A DNA stretch of 64,000 nt from Parietaria judaica (taxonomy: Eukaryota; Streptophyta; Magnoliopsida; Rosales; Urticaceae). The position numbers and the translations under genes are program-made. The stretch lies in the NCBI GenBank assembly GCA_954871525.1, contig OX940860.1:19686001-19750000 (forward strand), read 5' to 3'. The notes beneath the pieces are model-generated. The model searched no databases. It saw nothing but the letters and a program-made list of their open reading frames with translations, and was not told the origin of the DNA. Shown here piece after piece: positions 52,991 to 64,000 of this stretch (position 1 is its first letter; the number at the start of each line of letters is the position of its first letter).

Positions 52991-54650
52991 TTAGGAATAA
53001 TTGAGGCAGAAATATCAAAACGTTCTGGAGGATTGAAGTGAAAAATAACGGTAAAAATACCTTTTTTAATACAATAAGGCGTTGTATTTTTCCATTCAAT
53101 TTTTTCTTTTACGAAAGTTGATCATTTCTTTAGTTTAATGCTATTAAATCATACTTTAAATAAGTATTTATATATTCATCCAACTATTTAGCATCTTCTA
53201 TAATTTAAATTAGACGAAAAAATAAAATAAAAATATATCACCTCATATTTATTTACTTTGATTAGTTCTATCACGTTTTTTTTACTTTAATTAAACCACT
53301 TCCATCTCAGTTAATAAAAGTTTAAGACTTTTGCCGCGATTCTCTATATGTTACACATGTTTAGTGTAAAATGTGTATTGGAGTTTGGAACTGCCCGGAG
53401 GGTTGACCGTGTCAGCGCCGGCATCATCCGGGCAGCGGGCAGATATTTTTGCGGGCAGTATTAAAAATACCAGCGAGCACTTAATTAATGGGCCAACTAA
53501 CAGGCGAGTCTTTGTCTGGAGCCCATTTCAGTCCAATCACTCGCTTGAGCGAATCTCGGCCGTCCAAACGTAAAGCTGTCTCGCTTATCCAACCGTTGGA
53601 TCTGCTTACTTCAGGTGTGTACTGAGATCCGGGATTTAACAGGTTTTGTTTAGATTGAAAGTTTCAACGTACATGTATTAATTTATTGGGGTGGAATTAA
53701 TACCGCGTAATTTTGTATTTGACAGTTTTTACGTTATTGCCCCTATTGATTAAGTACATAGAAACGGTGTCGTTTACTGTGTCGTTCATAATGATATTAT
53801 AATTTTCTCCTATAATCTTTCTATCAGTTTGAATAAATTCCAAAAAGAACCCTAATAATATGAAGAAAAACTGTTCATAAAAAACCAACTTATTGCTGGT
53901 TTAAAAATACTATGATACAAAATTAAAAAAATAAATATCAAACTTTATAAGTAACAAGTACAAATCAACGCTTTTTAAAGTCTTATAAAACCATTTTAAT
54001 TTAACAAATAATTAAAATTGACATACCTATTTTGAATATTATTTCATCGATATATCTATAACTAATTGCCACGCATAGCTGAGTATAAATCATTTATGCT
54101 GATTATCTACAGTGTCATTAGTTTATATTTAATTAAGTATTTTTTTTTATCATTAACCAGTGTCAACGATACACGTAATTCCGAGTTAGTCTATGTAGGG
54201 ACAATGATTGAGAGCATAAGATGACATCAAAATGCATGTTTTTATGGCTAAATTTGAGATATATTTATTATTTAGAAGCCTAAAATAGCAACTATTCAAC
54301 CCACAAGAACACGTACGTCAGCCAAAGCCATCTGAGAAATAAAATCTCACTATCATTCTTCACTCATTTCCGTATGTCAAAAACTTGAGAGGAGTTTGAG
54401 GACAAAGTATCTTATTTTAGTGTATATAAGTAATTATATTATATTTTTTTGTGACAAAAATAATTATATCATTGTCTTTGGTACAATTTTATACTTGATG
54501 CAATTAATAATTATATTAACTTGATGCAATTAATTAAATTTGTGCAAGACCATAAATGATAAGAAACATGCATTTTAACACAGCAGAAGTATTTTCCTTC
54601 AAAAAATATTCATCGTAAAAATAATAATAAAAAATCATAACCAACTTGAT
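52991..54650. other. Intergenic region upstream of the XBAT31-like gene
   Basis: No gene. A GC-richer patch (about 53370-53630) with GCCCGGAGG and CGGGCAGCGGGCAG words is unlike its surroundings. Identity unknown. Confidence 0.4.
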
Positions 54651-54858
54651 TTTATTTTTTTTAATGGGGTGGCACTATCGGCCAAAGTTACAATTCACTC
54701 TCGCATTACTAGATATATTCAGTGTAAGAATAGGCTGCACTATTGTCCAAGTTTACATATGTAAATGAGCACTTATTTGAGTCTCGTAGGGTTTGAACAT
54801 GTGACCTCTTGAATAGAGGTATAGTGGAGTTACTACTTAGCCAATCATGCTCGACCTC
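54651..54858 (-). mobile_element. tRNA-derived SINE
   Basis: Read on the minus strand, the head GAGGTCGAGCATGATTGGCT carries an A box (TGGCTAAGTAGT, 54832-54843) and a B box (TGTTCAAACCC, 54789-54799) with tRNA-like spacing. The body has two related segments ('GGCACTAT.GGCCAAAGTTAC' type). It ends in an A-rich tail at 54651-54663. This is the layout of a plant tRNA-derived SINE. No clear target-site duplication was found. Confidence 0.72.
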
Positions 54859-57800
54859 TTTCTACTTTTATGTTTCACCGCAAAATTTTCAAACTGTCTA
54901 ATATATTTATGTCTCACGGCAAAAGCAGAATCCAAGGCAAGAAAATCGATCCCTAACACAAAGCTACCAAGATTCAAATTATAACACCTTTGACTAATGT
55001 ATATCATCAAATATCTCCGTGTGCCATGGCTTTTAAAAAGAAAAGAAAATTGTTGTTTATTGAATAAGGCAAATTTTAGTTAAAGCTAATGTGAACCAAA
55101 CTAAAATCACCTTCGGTGCAAAAAACAAGTTTTTATTATAAAGAAAAGTAATACTTTTCAAATTCAAGAAAAACAAAGATCGATGAGTGTAAAGTTTTGG
55201 CGTCTGCTTTTGTGCCTAGGAATGGCCATAATTCGCAATGAGTAAGGAGTAAGCCAAAGTGAAGAATAGACTCAACCACTGTTTCATGATCTCCCTAAAG
55301 ATTTGCTCCTAAAAGCAAAGCCATTATTGTACCATTTCTTACACATATTCAAACATTCTGTTAAAGTGATCACAAACTTCATTTTTTTACTTCATTATCC
55401 GAGTACGTTTTCCTCTCCAAATCTTCACTATTAAAGACCTATAAGTAGTGTTGCAAATACAAGAGTAATTGCTATTAGGATCCATCTTTTATAGATCTCG
55501 AATCGTTGAATCCAATTCTACTAAAATTAGGGACTAGGATTGTTTGTTTCGATTTTCTCTTTAATTCATAATTCGATTTTCTCTTTCTTAAAAGGTTAAT
55601 TAATTGAAACCAACGGGTCTAAATATGATGGTTTCCGATAAAATAACTATTATTAAAGTTAATAATTAAATACGACACTAAAATTCCAATTCCGCATGAG
55701 AAAAAAAAAAAAGAACTTCAGATCCCAGGCTCTCATGTTTACACGATTAACCAAATATTTTTTTCAAAAATGAAATAATCATATAACGATTCAATTAAAC
55801 TAACCAATTTCAAAATTAATCAAAAGTAGAATTCAAATATAACAACAAAATTCCATTACACGGGAATACGAATTCGAACTTTCGTATTTATAGCACTAGT
55901 GATAGGACGACGTGTCAAATGTCTCACTCGATTCAATTGGTGACATATGAGTACTCATGAGTGTACTATGTGCACAAACATTGCACACAAGTAGAGGGAA
56001 ATGTCGTCTCTTTGAAGACCGATGAGTTTGTCTAACTTTGCCTTTTTCACGTCATGTATTGGACACTTTGATATGCGATCGAATTGTTAGAGTTGAAGAA
56101 CTTGATTCTCACAAAGCTTGCGACCCAAAAAGGGCAATTTTGATGAGACGCTAAGAAGCATTTGGAATAAGCAAAAGTTGAAGTGCATCAATATATTACT
56201 ATTCTAATTGGGAGTATATGAACTTGATTCTCTAAATTTTCAAGCCAAGACAAGATGCTCAAATCTCGCAGAATTAAAATCTTTGGATCGAAAGTAATAA
56301 GCAAAGTATTTTATTAGGTATAAATATAAACAAAGAGTTGAAGAGTAAAGTAATGGATACAAACTTTGTCAAGTCATGCTTGAATTGCTTTATGTTTGAA
56401 TTGAACATAATAAAGATACAAATAGCGTTTGGTATATTTTTGGGTCTAACCTATGAAGACTAGTGAAGGGAATCATTTATTGAGTAATTATCTTTGTGGG
56501 GCCTCTTCTAATACAAATGTTAGTGCTTTAGTATAATGTCTCATACTTATGAGTACAAAAATACCGAATATGTTAGTTTGAGCGCTACACATGAATGTGC
56601 TAATTAACCGTTAAACGAGATCAATATATACTATATTATTTGACTATTATGAAACAATTAATTTTTTTTTGTTTCATCGAAATTTCTCCGTAATGTTAAG
56701 ATTCAAACACGCGTACGCTTCTGTGAAATCGGTTTACAACAAAAACTTACAAGATGTCAATTATTACTCCAATTAATTCAAGATCCAAATTAATAATACG
56801 TAATTCGAATTCTTTTGTATCTGCAATTTTTCTGACCAAATAATTTTGGAAAGTACTATTATTGGGTCTCAACCACGTTCACAAGTATATTCCCTCTCTG
56901 AACATTACTGTCCCATGTGAATGGATTTATTTTATTGTAATATCTCCTCGTACGGTTAAAATAACAATCTTTTAGTCTCTCTCTAATTAGAGTCTTAATT
57001 ATAATCATTATCTAGTTCCAGTTTCAATGAATCATTTTCCCTTTTGGTTAAATTTATGTTTACATTAATGAAGTATTCCGACTTTAGGAAACAAGATCGA
57101 TCAAAGTTTGTCGGTGTTATAAATGTGTACATATTTTTATAAGAGAGGTAGTATTTTGCGTGTACATTTGCTTATTAAATTACGAAAACCCAGAAATAAT
57201 ATACATTATCACTTTGTCATATAAAAAACATATAGATGAAGACTTGGTATATTGTAATGTCAGATTGCAATTGGACATATTTGATTTAATGATGATATTT
57301 TTTTTTTTTAATAATTAACGTTATCGCATGGGTTAGGGTACAGGCGATCTGCACATTAAAAAAAAAAAAAAAACCAATAATGCAATGTACAGTGTATACT
57401 CATACCAAAGGATTTTTTTTTTAGATAGAGATTTTTCACAAGAACAATAAAAAATATATCTTAGACTCAACACGCAAAACATCCAAGATGAAAAAAAAAA
57501 AACGTTTACCAGAAAATCACAACACGAAATGAAATTCTGATTGTAATAAAAAAAATATGTTTTTAGAAATTTGAGAAAGATTTTCGAAAGAAGAATAAGA
57601 AAATAAATTAATTTGCTGTTTGAATTTGAACATATAATGAAATAATCGTTGTTTTAGTTCAACTACGTGTTTGAGTTCACTCATTAATGCATCTCTTATA
57701 AAATCTACACTAAACGTTTTCCACTCACATTCTCCGGAATACATATTTTGTCTTATTAACACATTCATTATTTGATATATTTTGAATATTTCCGACACAG

Positions 57801-58549
57801 GCAAGCAATTAGTTTTTAAAACCGATAATCGTTTACACCGATTAATTTTTTTAAAGCTAATCGATAACCGGCAAATATACTAATAGGTATTAAAAAAAAA
57901 AAGCATCTATAACAGTACAATTACAAGTAAATTTTAGATTTATTGGTCGATTTCAGTTACTAAAAAATGGGCGACCGCTCTTTTAATACTTGATTTTCAT
58001 GAAGGGCAGTTTAAAAATTTCCCCCTTTTTTATATAAATGATAAAGTATCACTTTGACTATTTATATGGTGACGTGAACATTTGTATTAGTATACATTAT
58101 CGTAATATTTGAGCAAGTAGTGACATTATTAATTCACAACTGGGCATTGCTATTTGCAAGCAATGAAATTCCATTTTGTAGTATTTAAATTAACAAAATA
58201 TTATAAAAGAAAATATGAAAAGACAAAAAAATATCAAAGTTAAATCACTTGAAGTACTGTACAATGTATTGGTTCTATCATGGAATTATTCATTCATTAT
58301 TAAGCAGAATATATATGGTCCTACAGGTGAGACATTAAAAGGTTATAATAATTTTATAGCTATAAATTCCATGGTTGGACTTAGTCCTTGCACATAAACA
58401 TCGTCAGGAATTTGGTGGTCTATTCCTAAACAGCAATCAGAAGAAGTTGATGAAAAATGACTCCATACATGAATTTATTGATTATGAATATATATATCTA
58501 TCACTTATCGGACTGATTTTAATGGCTAATTCTTTAACCATAAAATCTA
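54859..58549. other. AT-rich intergenic DNA, no gene seen
   Basis: About 3.7 kb with no supported exon, RNA gene or paired repeat. Homopolymer runs occur near 55708, 57300 and 57359. Confidence 0.45.
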
Positions 58550-60217
58550 GGGTTAACTGCGGCAAAAAGACTTAACCTTTGGTCAAATGCTCTGCTGTGT
58601 ATACAACCTCCGTAAATAGCGGTAAAAGTACCAAAACTTGGCATTTGGGAATTGACCGAGAAAATCAGTCCATGTGACTGTTAGCCTTTGCCACGTGGCA
58701 TGCCGCATAGCACTTGACTGCCACGTGGCATGCCACTTAATTATTATTATTTAAATAATTTAAAAAATATTATTTTTTTAAAAAAAATTATTTTTTTTAA
58801 ATTAAATTATTTTTCAATAATAACCAATAATGAATATTTAATAACAAATAATGAATATTTAAATTTAAATATTCATTATTGTTTATTATTATTAAATATA
58901 ATTATTCATTTTAGAAAAGTGGGTCAAACAAAATTTTAAGAAAAAAATCACCGTTCACGGTTCACTCAAGCTCCGCCTCCGATCCGGTTCACGGGTGGAA
59001 CGAAATCGCTTAATATGTTTAACAATAATAACCAATGATAATCATATGATTATTTGATGACAATTAAAAAAAATAATATATAAAAAAATATTATTATAAA
59101 ATGCAAACACAAAAAAAAAATATCATGCAAACAAATAAAGATAATTTTTTCGTTAAATATAAATATGACTACTCTTTATTTTTATTTTGAATAAGTGGTG
59201 TGTATTTAATTATGTCTTGACTTTTTAAACAATACGTATGTGTTTATTGGTTAATATTATTAAACATATTAAACAATTTTATTCGACGCGTGAATCGGAT
59301 CGGAAACGGAGTTCAAGTGAACCATGAACGGTGATTTTTATTTCGTTCTACCCACTTTATTAAAAATAAATAATTATAACCAATAATGAATATTTAAATT
59401 TAAAAATTCATTATTTTTTATTATTAAAAAATTATTAAAAAAAATAAAAATAATTCTTTACCTAAAAATTATTTAAAAAAATAATAATTACGTGGCATGC
59501 TATGTGGCAACTACATGGACTGATTTTCTCGGTCAACTCTCAAATGCCGAGTTTGGGTACTTTTACCGCCATTTACGGAGGTTGTATACACCATGGTTTT
59601 AAATATCCGGATAAGTCCTCGATATATCCTCGACGTGCCCAGAAAATGAGAAGTGCGATACGATATTCGTAGAAAATCGATATATCTATTTATTCCCATT
59701 TATCCGTCGGCAAGCGTCGATATATCCGTATAATAGAGAGTGTGAAACGACATCGACATCAGCATTTAAAATCGTGCTTCATATTTATGTTTGTACTCTA
59801 TGACTTTATTATAATGTCTAACTTATTTTATGTTATGTCGATATTATGTTACGAGGTATGACTTTTATGTTATATGTTTGTGTTATATTATGATTTATGA
59901 GTGTTTTCTAGGCTATAACTACGTGTCATATTTATTAAATTGGTAATTTAGAAACTATATAAAAATATGATTGAAATAATAAAAATATTTTCGGAAATAT
60001 CCGCCGATATTTTGATCGGCATGCGATATATCCGCGAAATTATGCGATATTCTCGGCATGCGATATATCTTTTTCTTCGGATTTATCCATCGGCATACCC
60101 GTCGGCAAGCGATATATCCGTAAATTGGAGAGTGCGAAACGATATCGATATTTAGAACCTTGGTATACACAACAGAGCATTTGACCAAATGTTGGGTCTT
60201 TTTGCCGCAATTAACCC
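58550..60217. mobile_element. Foldback MULE-like element F, with nested hAT MITE
   Basis: A 1668-bp element starts GGGTTAACTGCGGCAAAAAG and ends …TTTGCCGCAATTAACCC. A perfect 9-bp duplication TAAAATCTA flanks it (58541-58549 and 60218-60226). The arms match through GTATACAACCTCCGTAAATA, ATTTGGGAATTGACCGAGAA and CACGTGGCATGC-type words. A second inverted pair around ATTCGACGCGTGAATC (right) and GATCCGGTTCACGGG (left) extends the stem to a centre near 59130. The right arm is split by a 571-bp hAT MITE (59592-60162). Removing that and its duplication gives about 1.09 kb, again a nearly continuous foldback. Confidence 0.92.
59592..60162. mobile_element. hAT-type MITE nested in foldback element F
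   Basis: The ends are CATGGTTTTAAATATC and …GATATTTAGAACCTTG (complement CAAGGTTCTAAATATC). A perfect 8-bp duplication GTATACAC flanks it (59584-59591 and 60163-60170). The interior repeats GCGATATATCCG words near both ends in opposite sense. Because it interrupts the right arm of element F, it is younger than that element. Confidence 0.9.
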
Positions 60218-60329
60218 TAAAATCTAATTAAGTGATTATTCTTCCAGTGATTATTGGAAGTCAATAATAAATCAAACCCGATCTGTGATTTGTCATAATT
60301 GGGTTAGTACTTAGTACTCTTGAGTAATC

Positions 60330-60659
60330 CCCAAAATATGAATCCGGGTTAAACCCGGATTCATTAAAAAAATTAAAAAACCCGGATCCGGATAAACCGG
60401 ATATTTCGGTATCCGGGAAACACACAACCCGGATAAAGTATTTATCCGGGTTTTTTTTTAAAAAAAATTGTATTTAATCTAGGCCGTTGGATCCAACGGC
60501 CCAGATTAAAGTGCCGTTGGAAAAAAAAAGTAAAACAAATCCCGGATCCGGATATATCCGGGATTTTTTTCCCGGACCCGGATATATCCGTATCCGGGTT
60601 TTGGTAAATAAAAAAAAATAATTCCGGTCGGATGGGTTTTTACCCTACATTTTGGGGAC
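60330..60659. mobile_element. Insert flanked by a 15-bp duplication, CCGGATATATCCGG-rich
   Basis: The word TACTCTTGAGTAATC is present at 60315-60329 and 60660-60674. The 330 bases between begin CCCAAAATATGAATCC and end ACATTTTGGGGAC, an imperfect inverted end. They are full of palindromic CCGGATAT-ATCCGG words and an AT-rich core. The duplication is too long for hAT or MULE. The class was not assigned. Confidence 0.55.
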
Positions 60660-60743
60660 TACTCTTGAGTAATCGAATACCCACGATAAGTCGAAAATAT
60701 CGATAGAAAAATATCAATAGTATAGAAGAAGAAAAAAAGCAAT

Positions 60744-60809
60744 AATATAGGTGAAAGTTTAGTAACTGAAAAACGAAATATAGGTGAAAGTTTAGTAACT
60801 GAAAAACGA
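60744..60809. repeat. Tandem duplication, 33-base unit
   Basis: Two identical adjacent copies of a 33-base unit starting AATATAGGTGAAAGTT (60744-60776 and 60777-60809). Confidence 0.9.
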
Positions 60810-61270
60810 GCACAATTTATGACTATGTTACGAGTTAAAATCTGATATTAAATTTTTAAAAAGGAACATTTTCTATTTTCTATTTTTTTATATCATCCTT
60901 CGCAACGATATTTATTATTTACTTATATACTAATTATGCATATACAAATATATAATATTATAATTATTATCTATTATATACATAAAATGCGAATATCTAT
61001 ATGTATATCGCAATATGTCTCGGTAAGTGTTATACCCCTAAAATTTAATCAGTAGAAATCAATACCCATATTTAGATATTTATATTATACTTATTTAATT
61101 GTATACTCATAAATAAAACTATATCCAAAGCTCATCAATAAGTGCATGAGAGTAACTCTACCGACCGGTAAAAACGAAAAGCTTACAACATATGTGTGTA
61201 ATGTTGGACTTGGACCTATCAAGTAATTGGAGATTGCGACATTATTCTTATCAAAGACAGAGCAAACCCT
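60810..61270. other. AT-rich DNA flanking the copia element
   Basis: No gene. A frame at 61091-61288 on the minus strand is short and has no domain. Confidence 0.45.
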
Positions 61271-61813
61271 TGTTGGATCCCAATTCACGGATCTGCAAAG
61301 AACATGAATAACACCAAAAGAAATCGAACCAAAATAAAGGACACAAACTTTTGGGAGAAGAAATTCTCTTGATTAATAATCGAAGGCAATACAAGAAGAT
61401 AAACTCAAAATTCTAATGGACTCTGCACATTTACAAAGTGTACAATGCTAGGTTTATATAGCCTCTCATAGGCGAAACCCTAGCTAACCAAATCGCACAA
61501 AATCAGGAAACTACCCTAAATAATCTCGCCGAATCTTTGACTTGATTTGCTTGCTCCTCAAGTTACGCGTCTTCCTTTCTGGGTAGAGTTTCCTTTTCCT
61601 GCCCGGACAGCTTCTCTGTCCCCGAGCTGACCTGCTCGTATGCTCCGGGCTGAGCTTGCCTTCTATCCGGACACTCTGCTCGTGTTCACCCGAGCTGGGC
61701 TGAACGGCTGTCCGTCTTCTGTTCTGGTCGGTACCCGGGCTGACTCCTCGCAAGTGTTTCTGCCCGTCCTGGGTTCTGGTCGTCATCCGGACTAAGTCAA
61801 GTTTAAGCTCACA
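61271..61813 (-). repeat. Probable 3' LTR of the copia element
   Basis: The polypurine tract is at 61814-61823 (minus strand CGGGGGAGAA). The LTR then starts TGTGAGC at 61813. A TATATAAACC word (minus strand, about 61457) fits the LTR promoter. The left end is tentatively 61271, giving …GGGATCCAACA on the minus strand. That border is a guess based on TG…CA ends, and no duplication could be checked. Confidence 0.55.
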
Positions 61814-64000
61814 TTCTCCCCCGTAAGCTTGACTTGCTTCCACTCTCTTCACTCCGAGCAGCTCTCTCATCTCTTCGAACTTGACTCTCCCTAGAGCCTT
61901 AGTAAGAATGTCTGCCCGTTGCTCCCTCGTGTTGACGAACTCCACGATGATCTCTCGCTTCTCCACACACTCACGAATGTAGTGAAACTTTGTGTCAATG
62001 TGTTTGCTCCGTCCATGGAACACTGGATTCTTCATCAATGCAATTGCAGACTTGTTGTCCACGTAGAGAGTAGCTGGTCTCTGCTCGGATCCGGTCACTT
62101 CACTAAGTAGCCCCTTCAACCACATAGCTTGACATGCTGCTGCGGTTGCCGCCATGAACTCCGCTTCACACGAGGATAAAGCTACTGTCTGCTGCTTCTG
62201 GGACTGCCAGGTGATCAGGTTTCCGTTGAGGTAGAACGCCATCCCTCCGGTACTCTTCCTGTCATCGATATCACCGGCCAGATCACTGTCCGTAAAGCCG
62301 ACTAGTACTTCTGCTCCACTTCCTCGGTTGTACTGGATCCCGTAGTCCGTTGTGCCCTTCACGTAACGCAAGATGTGCTTCACCGCCTGCTGGTGTGCAC
62401 TCGTGGGCTTCTCCATGTATCGAATGACTATCCCGACTGCGTGTGAAATGTCTGGTCGGGTGTGGGTGAGATACCTCAGGCACCCGATCACGCGTCTGTA
62501 CTCCGTGGGATCCACTCTTCTCCCTTCAGCATCCTTCCCGAGCTGCAGCTTCGCCTCCATTGGGTATCTGCTCGGGTTGCAATCTGTCATCTCGAACTGT
62601 TTAAGGATCTTCTTCGCGTAGGCCGACTGCTTCAGCGTAATGCAGTCCTTCTTCTGTTCCACCTCGAGACCGAGGTAGTACGAAAGTAATCCGAGGTCAC
62701 TCATCTCGAATTCGGCCATCATCTGCTGCTTGAATCCATCTACGTCTCCTGCGCTGGATCCTGTGACGATCAGGTCGTCCACATACACTCCCACGATCAG
62801 AGTTTCCTGCCCGGTACTCCTGGTGTAAACTGCCTGCTCGCTCAAGCACTTTGTGAATCCAAGATTCTTCAAGCTCTTGTCAAGGCGGATGTTCCACGCT
62901 CTTGGTGCTTGTCTCAACCCGTACAGGGCCTTGGATAACTTGTACACCTTCTGCTCCTTGCCCGTGACGTCGAACCCCTCTGGTTGCTTGACGTACACTT
63001 CTTTTTCGAGGTCACCGTTTAGGAATGCCGATTTGACATCCAGATGGTGAATTTCCCAACCTCGATGCGCTGCTAGGGCTAGGATGAGTCTGATCGTGTC
63101 CAGTCTAGCTACTGGAGCAAAGACTTCCTCAAAGTCTATGCCTTTTCTCTGCACGTAGCCTTTAGCTACCAGCCTTGCCTTGTGCTTAAGAACATTCCCC
63201 TCAGTGTCCTTCTTCAGCTTAAACACCCACTTCAGGCCGATGGGATTATGACCTTTGGGCAGGTCGGTAAGCTCCCATGTCCTGTTCTTCTCAATGGACT
63301 CCATCTCCTTCTTCATTGCTTCCTGCCACTCCTGCTCGGCTGCTGCCTCCTGGTAATTGGCTGGTTCTTCTGCACACAACAAAGAAAGTTCCTCCAGGCT
63401 CATCTCCACTTCTTGAGTCTGATCGTAAACGTCTGCTAGAGGTCGGAATCCTCTTGGGCCGTCTTTTATGGAGGAATCTCCCGAGCTGGACGGGCTGGTC
63501 CTGCTTGGACTTGGTGTCCTGGGTGTATCCGGGGTGCTCTCTCCCGGGCTAGGTTCCCTCGTTTCTGGCAAGACTGTTCCCGAGCTGGGTGTTCCGGGCT
63601 GCTCTTGCTCGGCAACATCCTGGTCGTCTTCGACAGTGAACTCCACTGAGTTCTGCTCGGGTTCTCCATTCTCGTCGCGCCAATCCCACTTCATCTCTTC
63701 TTCGAACACAGCATCTCTGCTCACTTGGAGTCTGCCGCGTCGTGGATCGTAGAGTCTGTGTGCCTTGCTTCCTTATTCAACGCCAAGGTACACCATCTTC
63801 TGACTCCGGTCATCCAACTTCTTGAGATGTGGCCCCGCAATCTTCACGTGTGCGGTGCATCCGAACACTTTCAAATGTTCTAAGTGGGGTTTTTTCCCTT
63901 TCCACGCCTGGTAGGGGGTACGCTCTCCTAGCGCTTTGGTCGGCAAACGATTGAGCAGGTAGACCGCATGTCTTACTGCTTCTGCCCAAAAATGGGCTGG
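61511..64000 (-). pseudogene. Copia polyprotein, integrase end to RNase H, one stop
   Basis: From the right edge, the frame reads HFWAEAVRHAVYLLNRLPT, TPYQAWKGKKPHLEHLKVFG and KKLDDRSQKMVYLGVE (integrase C-terminal part), then a TAA stop at 63773-63775, then the same frame continues [20 protein letters not shown] (family form 'GSKAYRLYDP'). The RT follows, [48 protein letters not shown] and YVDDL (about 314-318 of the downstream 737-codon frame), and the RNase H shows [22 protein letters not shown] and [12 protein letters not shown]. One stop is the only break seen in this half. The frame reads past the polypurine tract into the LTR before stopping at 61511. Confidence 0.88.

Larger units (their letters stand above)
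61271..64000 (-). mobile_element. Ty1/copia LTR retrotransposon, partial (3' half)
   Basis: The element is read right to left and continues beyond the right window edge. It shows the end of integrase, reverse transcriptase and RNase H in the copia order (integrase before RT), then a polypurine tract and a 3' LTR. The 5' LTR and primer-binding site are outside the window, so LTR identity, and thus age, cannot be read. Confidence 0.88.

Noticed and set aside
61091..61288. Minus-strand frame left of the LTR
   Set aside because: Short and lacks a domain. It most likely reads LTR edge plus flank.

Overview
The window is nuclear DNA from a flowering plant, almost certainly a eudicot. The genes have canonical GT-AG introns, pyrimidine-rich leaders and plant-specific families (a POLTERGEIST-like PP2C, a SIAMESE-type CDK inhibitor, an XB3-type ankyrin/RING E3). 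The intergenic DNA is AT-rich and full of plant transposon relics. I could not fix the order or species from sequence alone.

Six host genes can be supported with full exon structures. They are a PP2C phosphatase of the POL/PLL class (7057-9596, +), an ENTH-domain protein (19464-20593, +), actin (21757-24114, -, plus a leader intron up to 24747), a SIAMESE-related cell-cycle inhibitor (34945-35370, +), a conserved plant protein of unknown function (41262-43450, +) and an XBAT31/XB3-like ankyrin-RING ubiquitin ligase (50644-52733, -). ENTH and actin converge across about 1.2 kb. The genes are single-copy neighbours, not an operon or an obvious metabolic cluster. Two of them (PLL and XB3-like) belong to families whose rice members bind the immune receptor XA21.

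The rest is mobile-element territory. The most striking content is a set of six foldback (long terminal inverted repeat) elements at 3386-4181, 15303-15770, 17871-19278, 45814-46802, 48745-49342 and 58550-60217. They share a terminal signature resembling GGGTTAAT.GCGGCAAAAAT and a 'can be read as GCGGCAAAAATACCCAA' sub-repeat. Four have perfect 9-bp target duplications, which is typical of Mutator-like (MULE) transposition. One is an almost perfect 989-bp palindrome, one lies in the proximal 5' flank of the ENTH gene and carries GC-richer filler, and one has a hAT-type MITE nested in its arm.

Four or five hAT-type MITEs with 8-bp duplications (4303-4803, 13584-14134, 31417-32232, 33409-33914, 59592-60162), a tRNA-derived SINE (54651-54858), a 5'-truncated LINE end with its target duplication (39629-40048) and a decayed RNase H fragment (16019-16288) complete the picture. 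A Ty1/copia element enters from the right edge (61271-64000). No tRNA, rRNA, known miRNA or CRISPR was found by eye.
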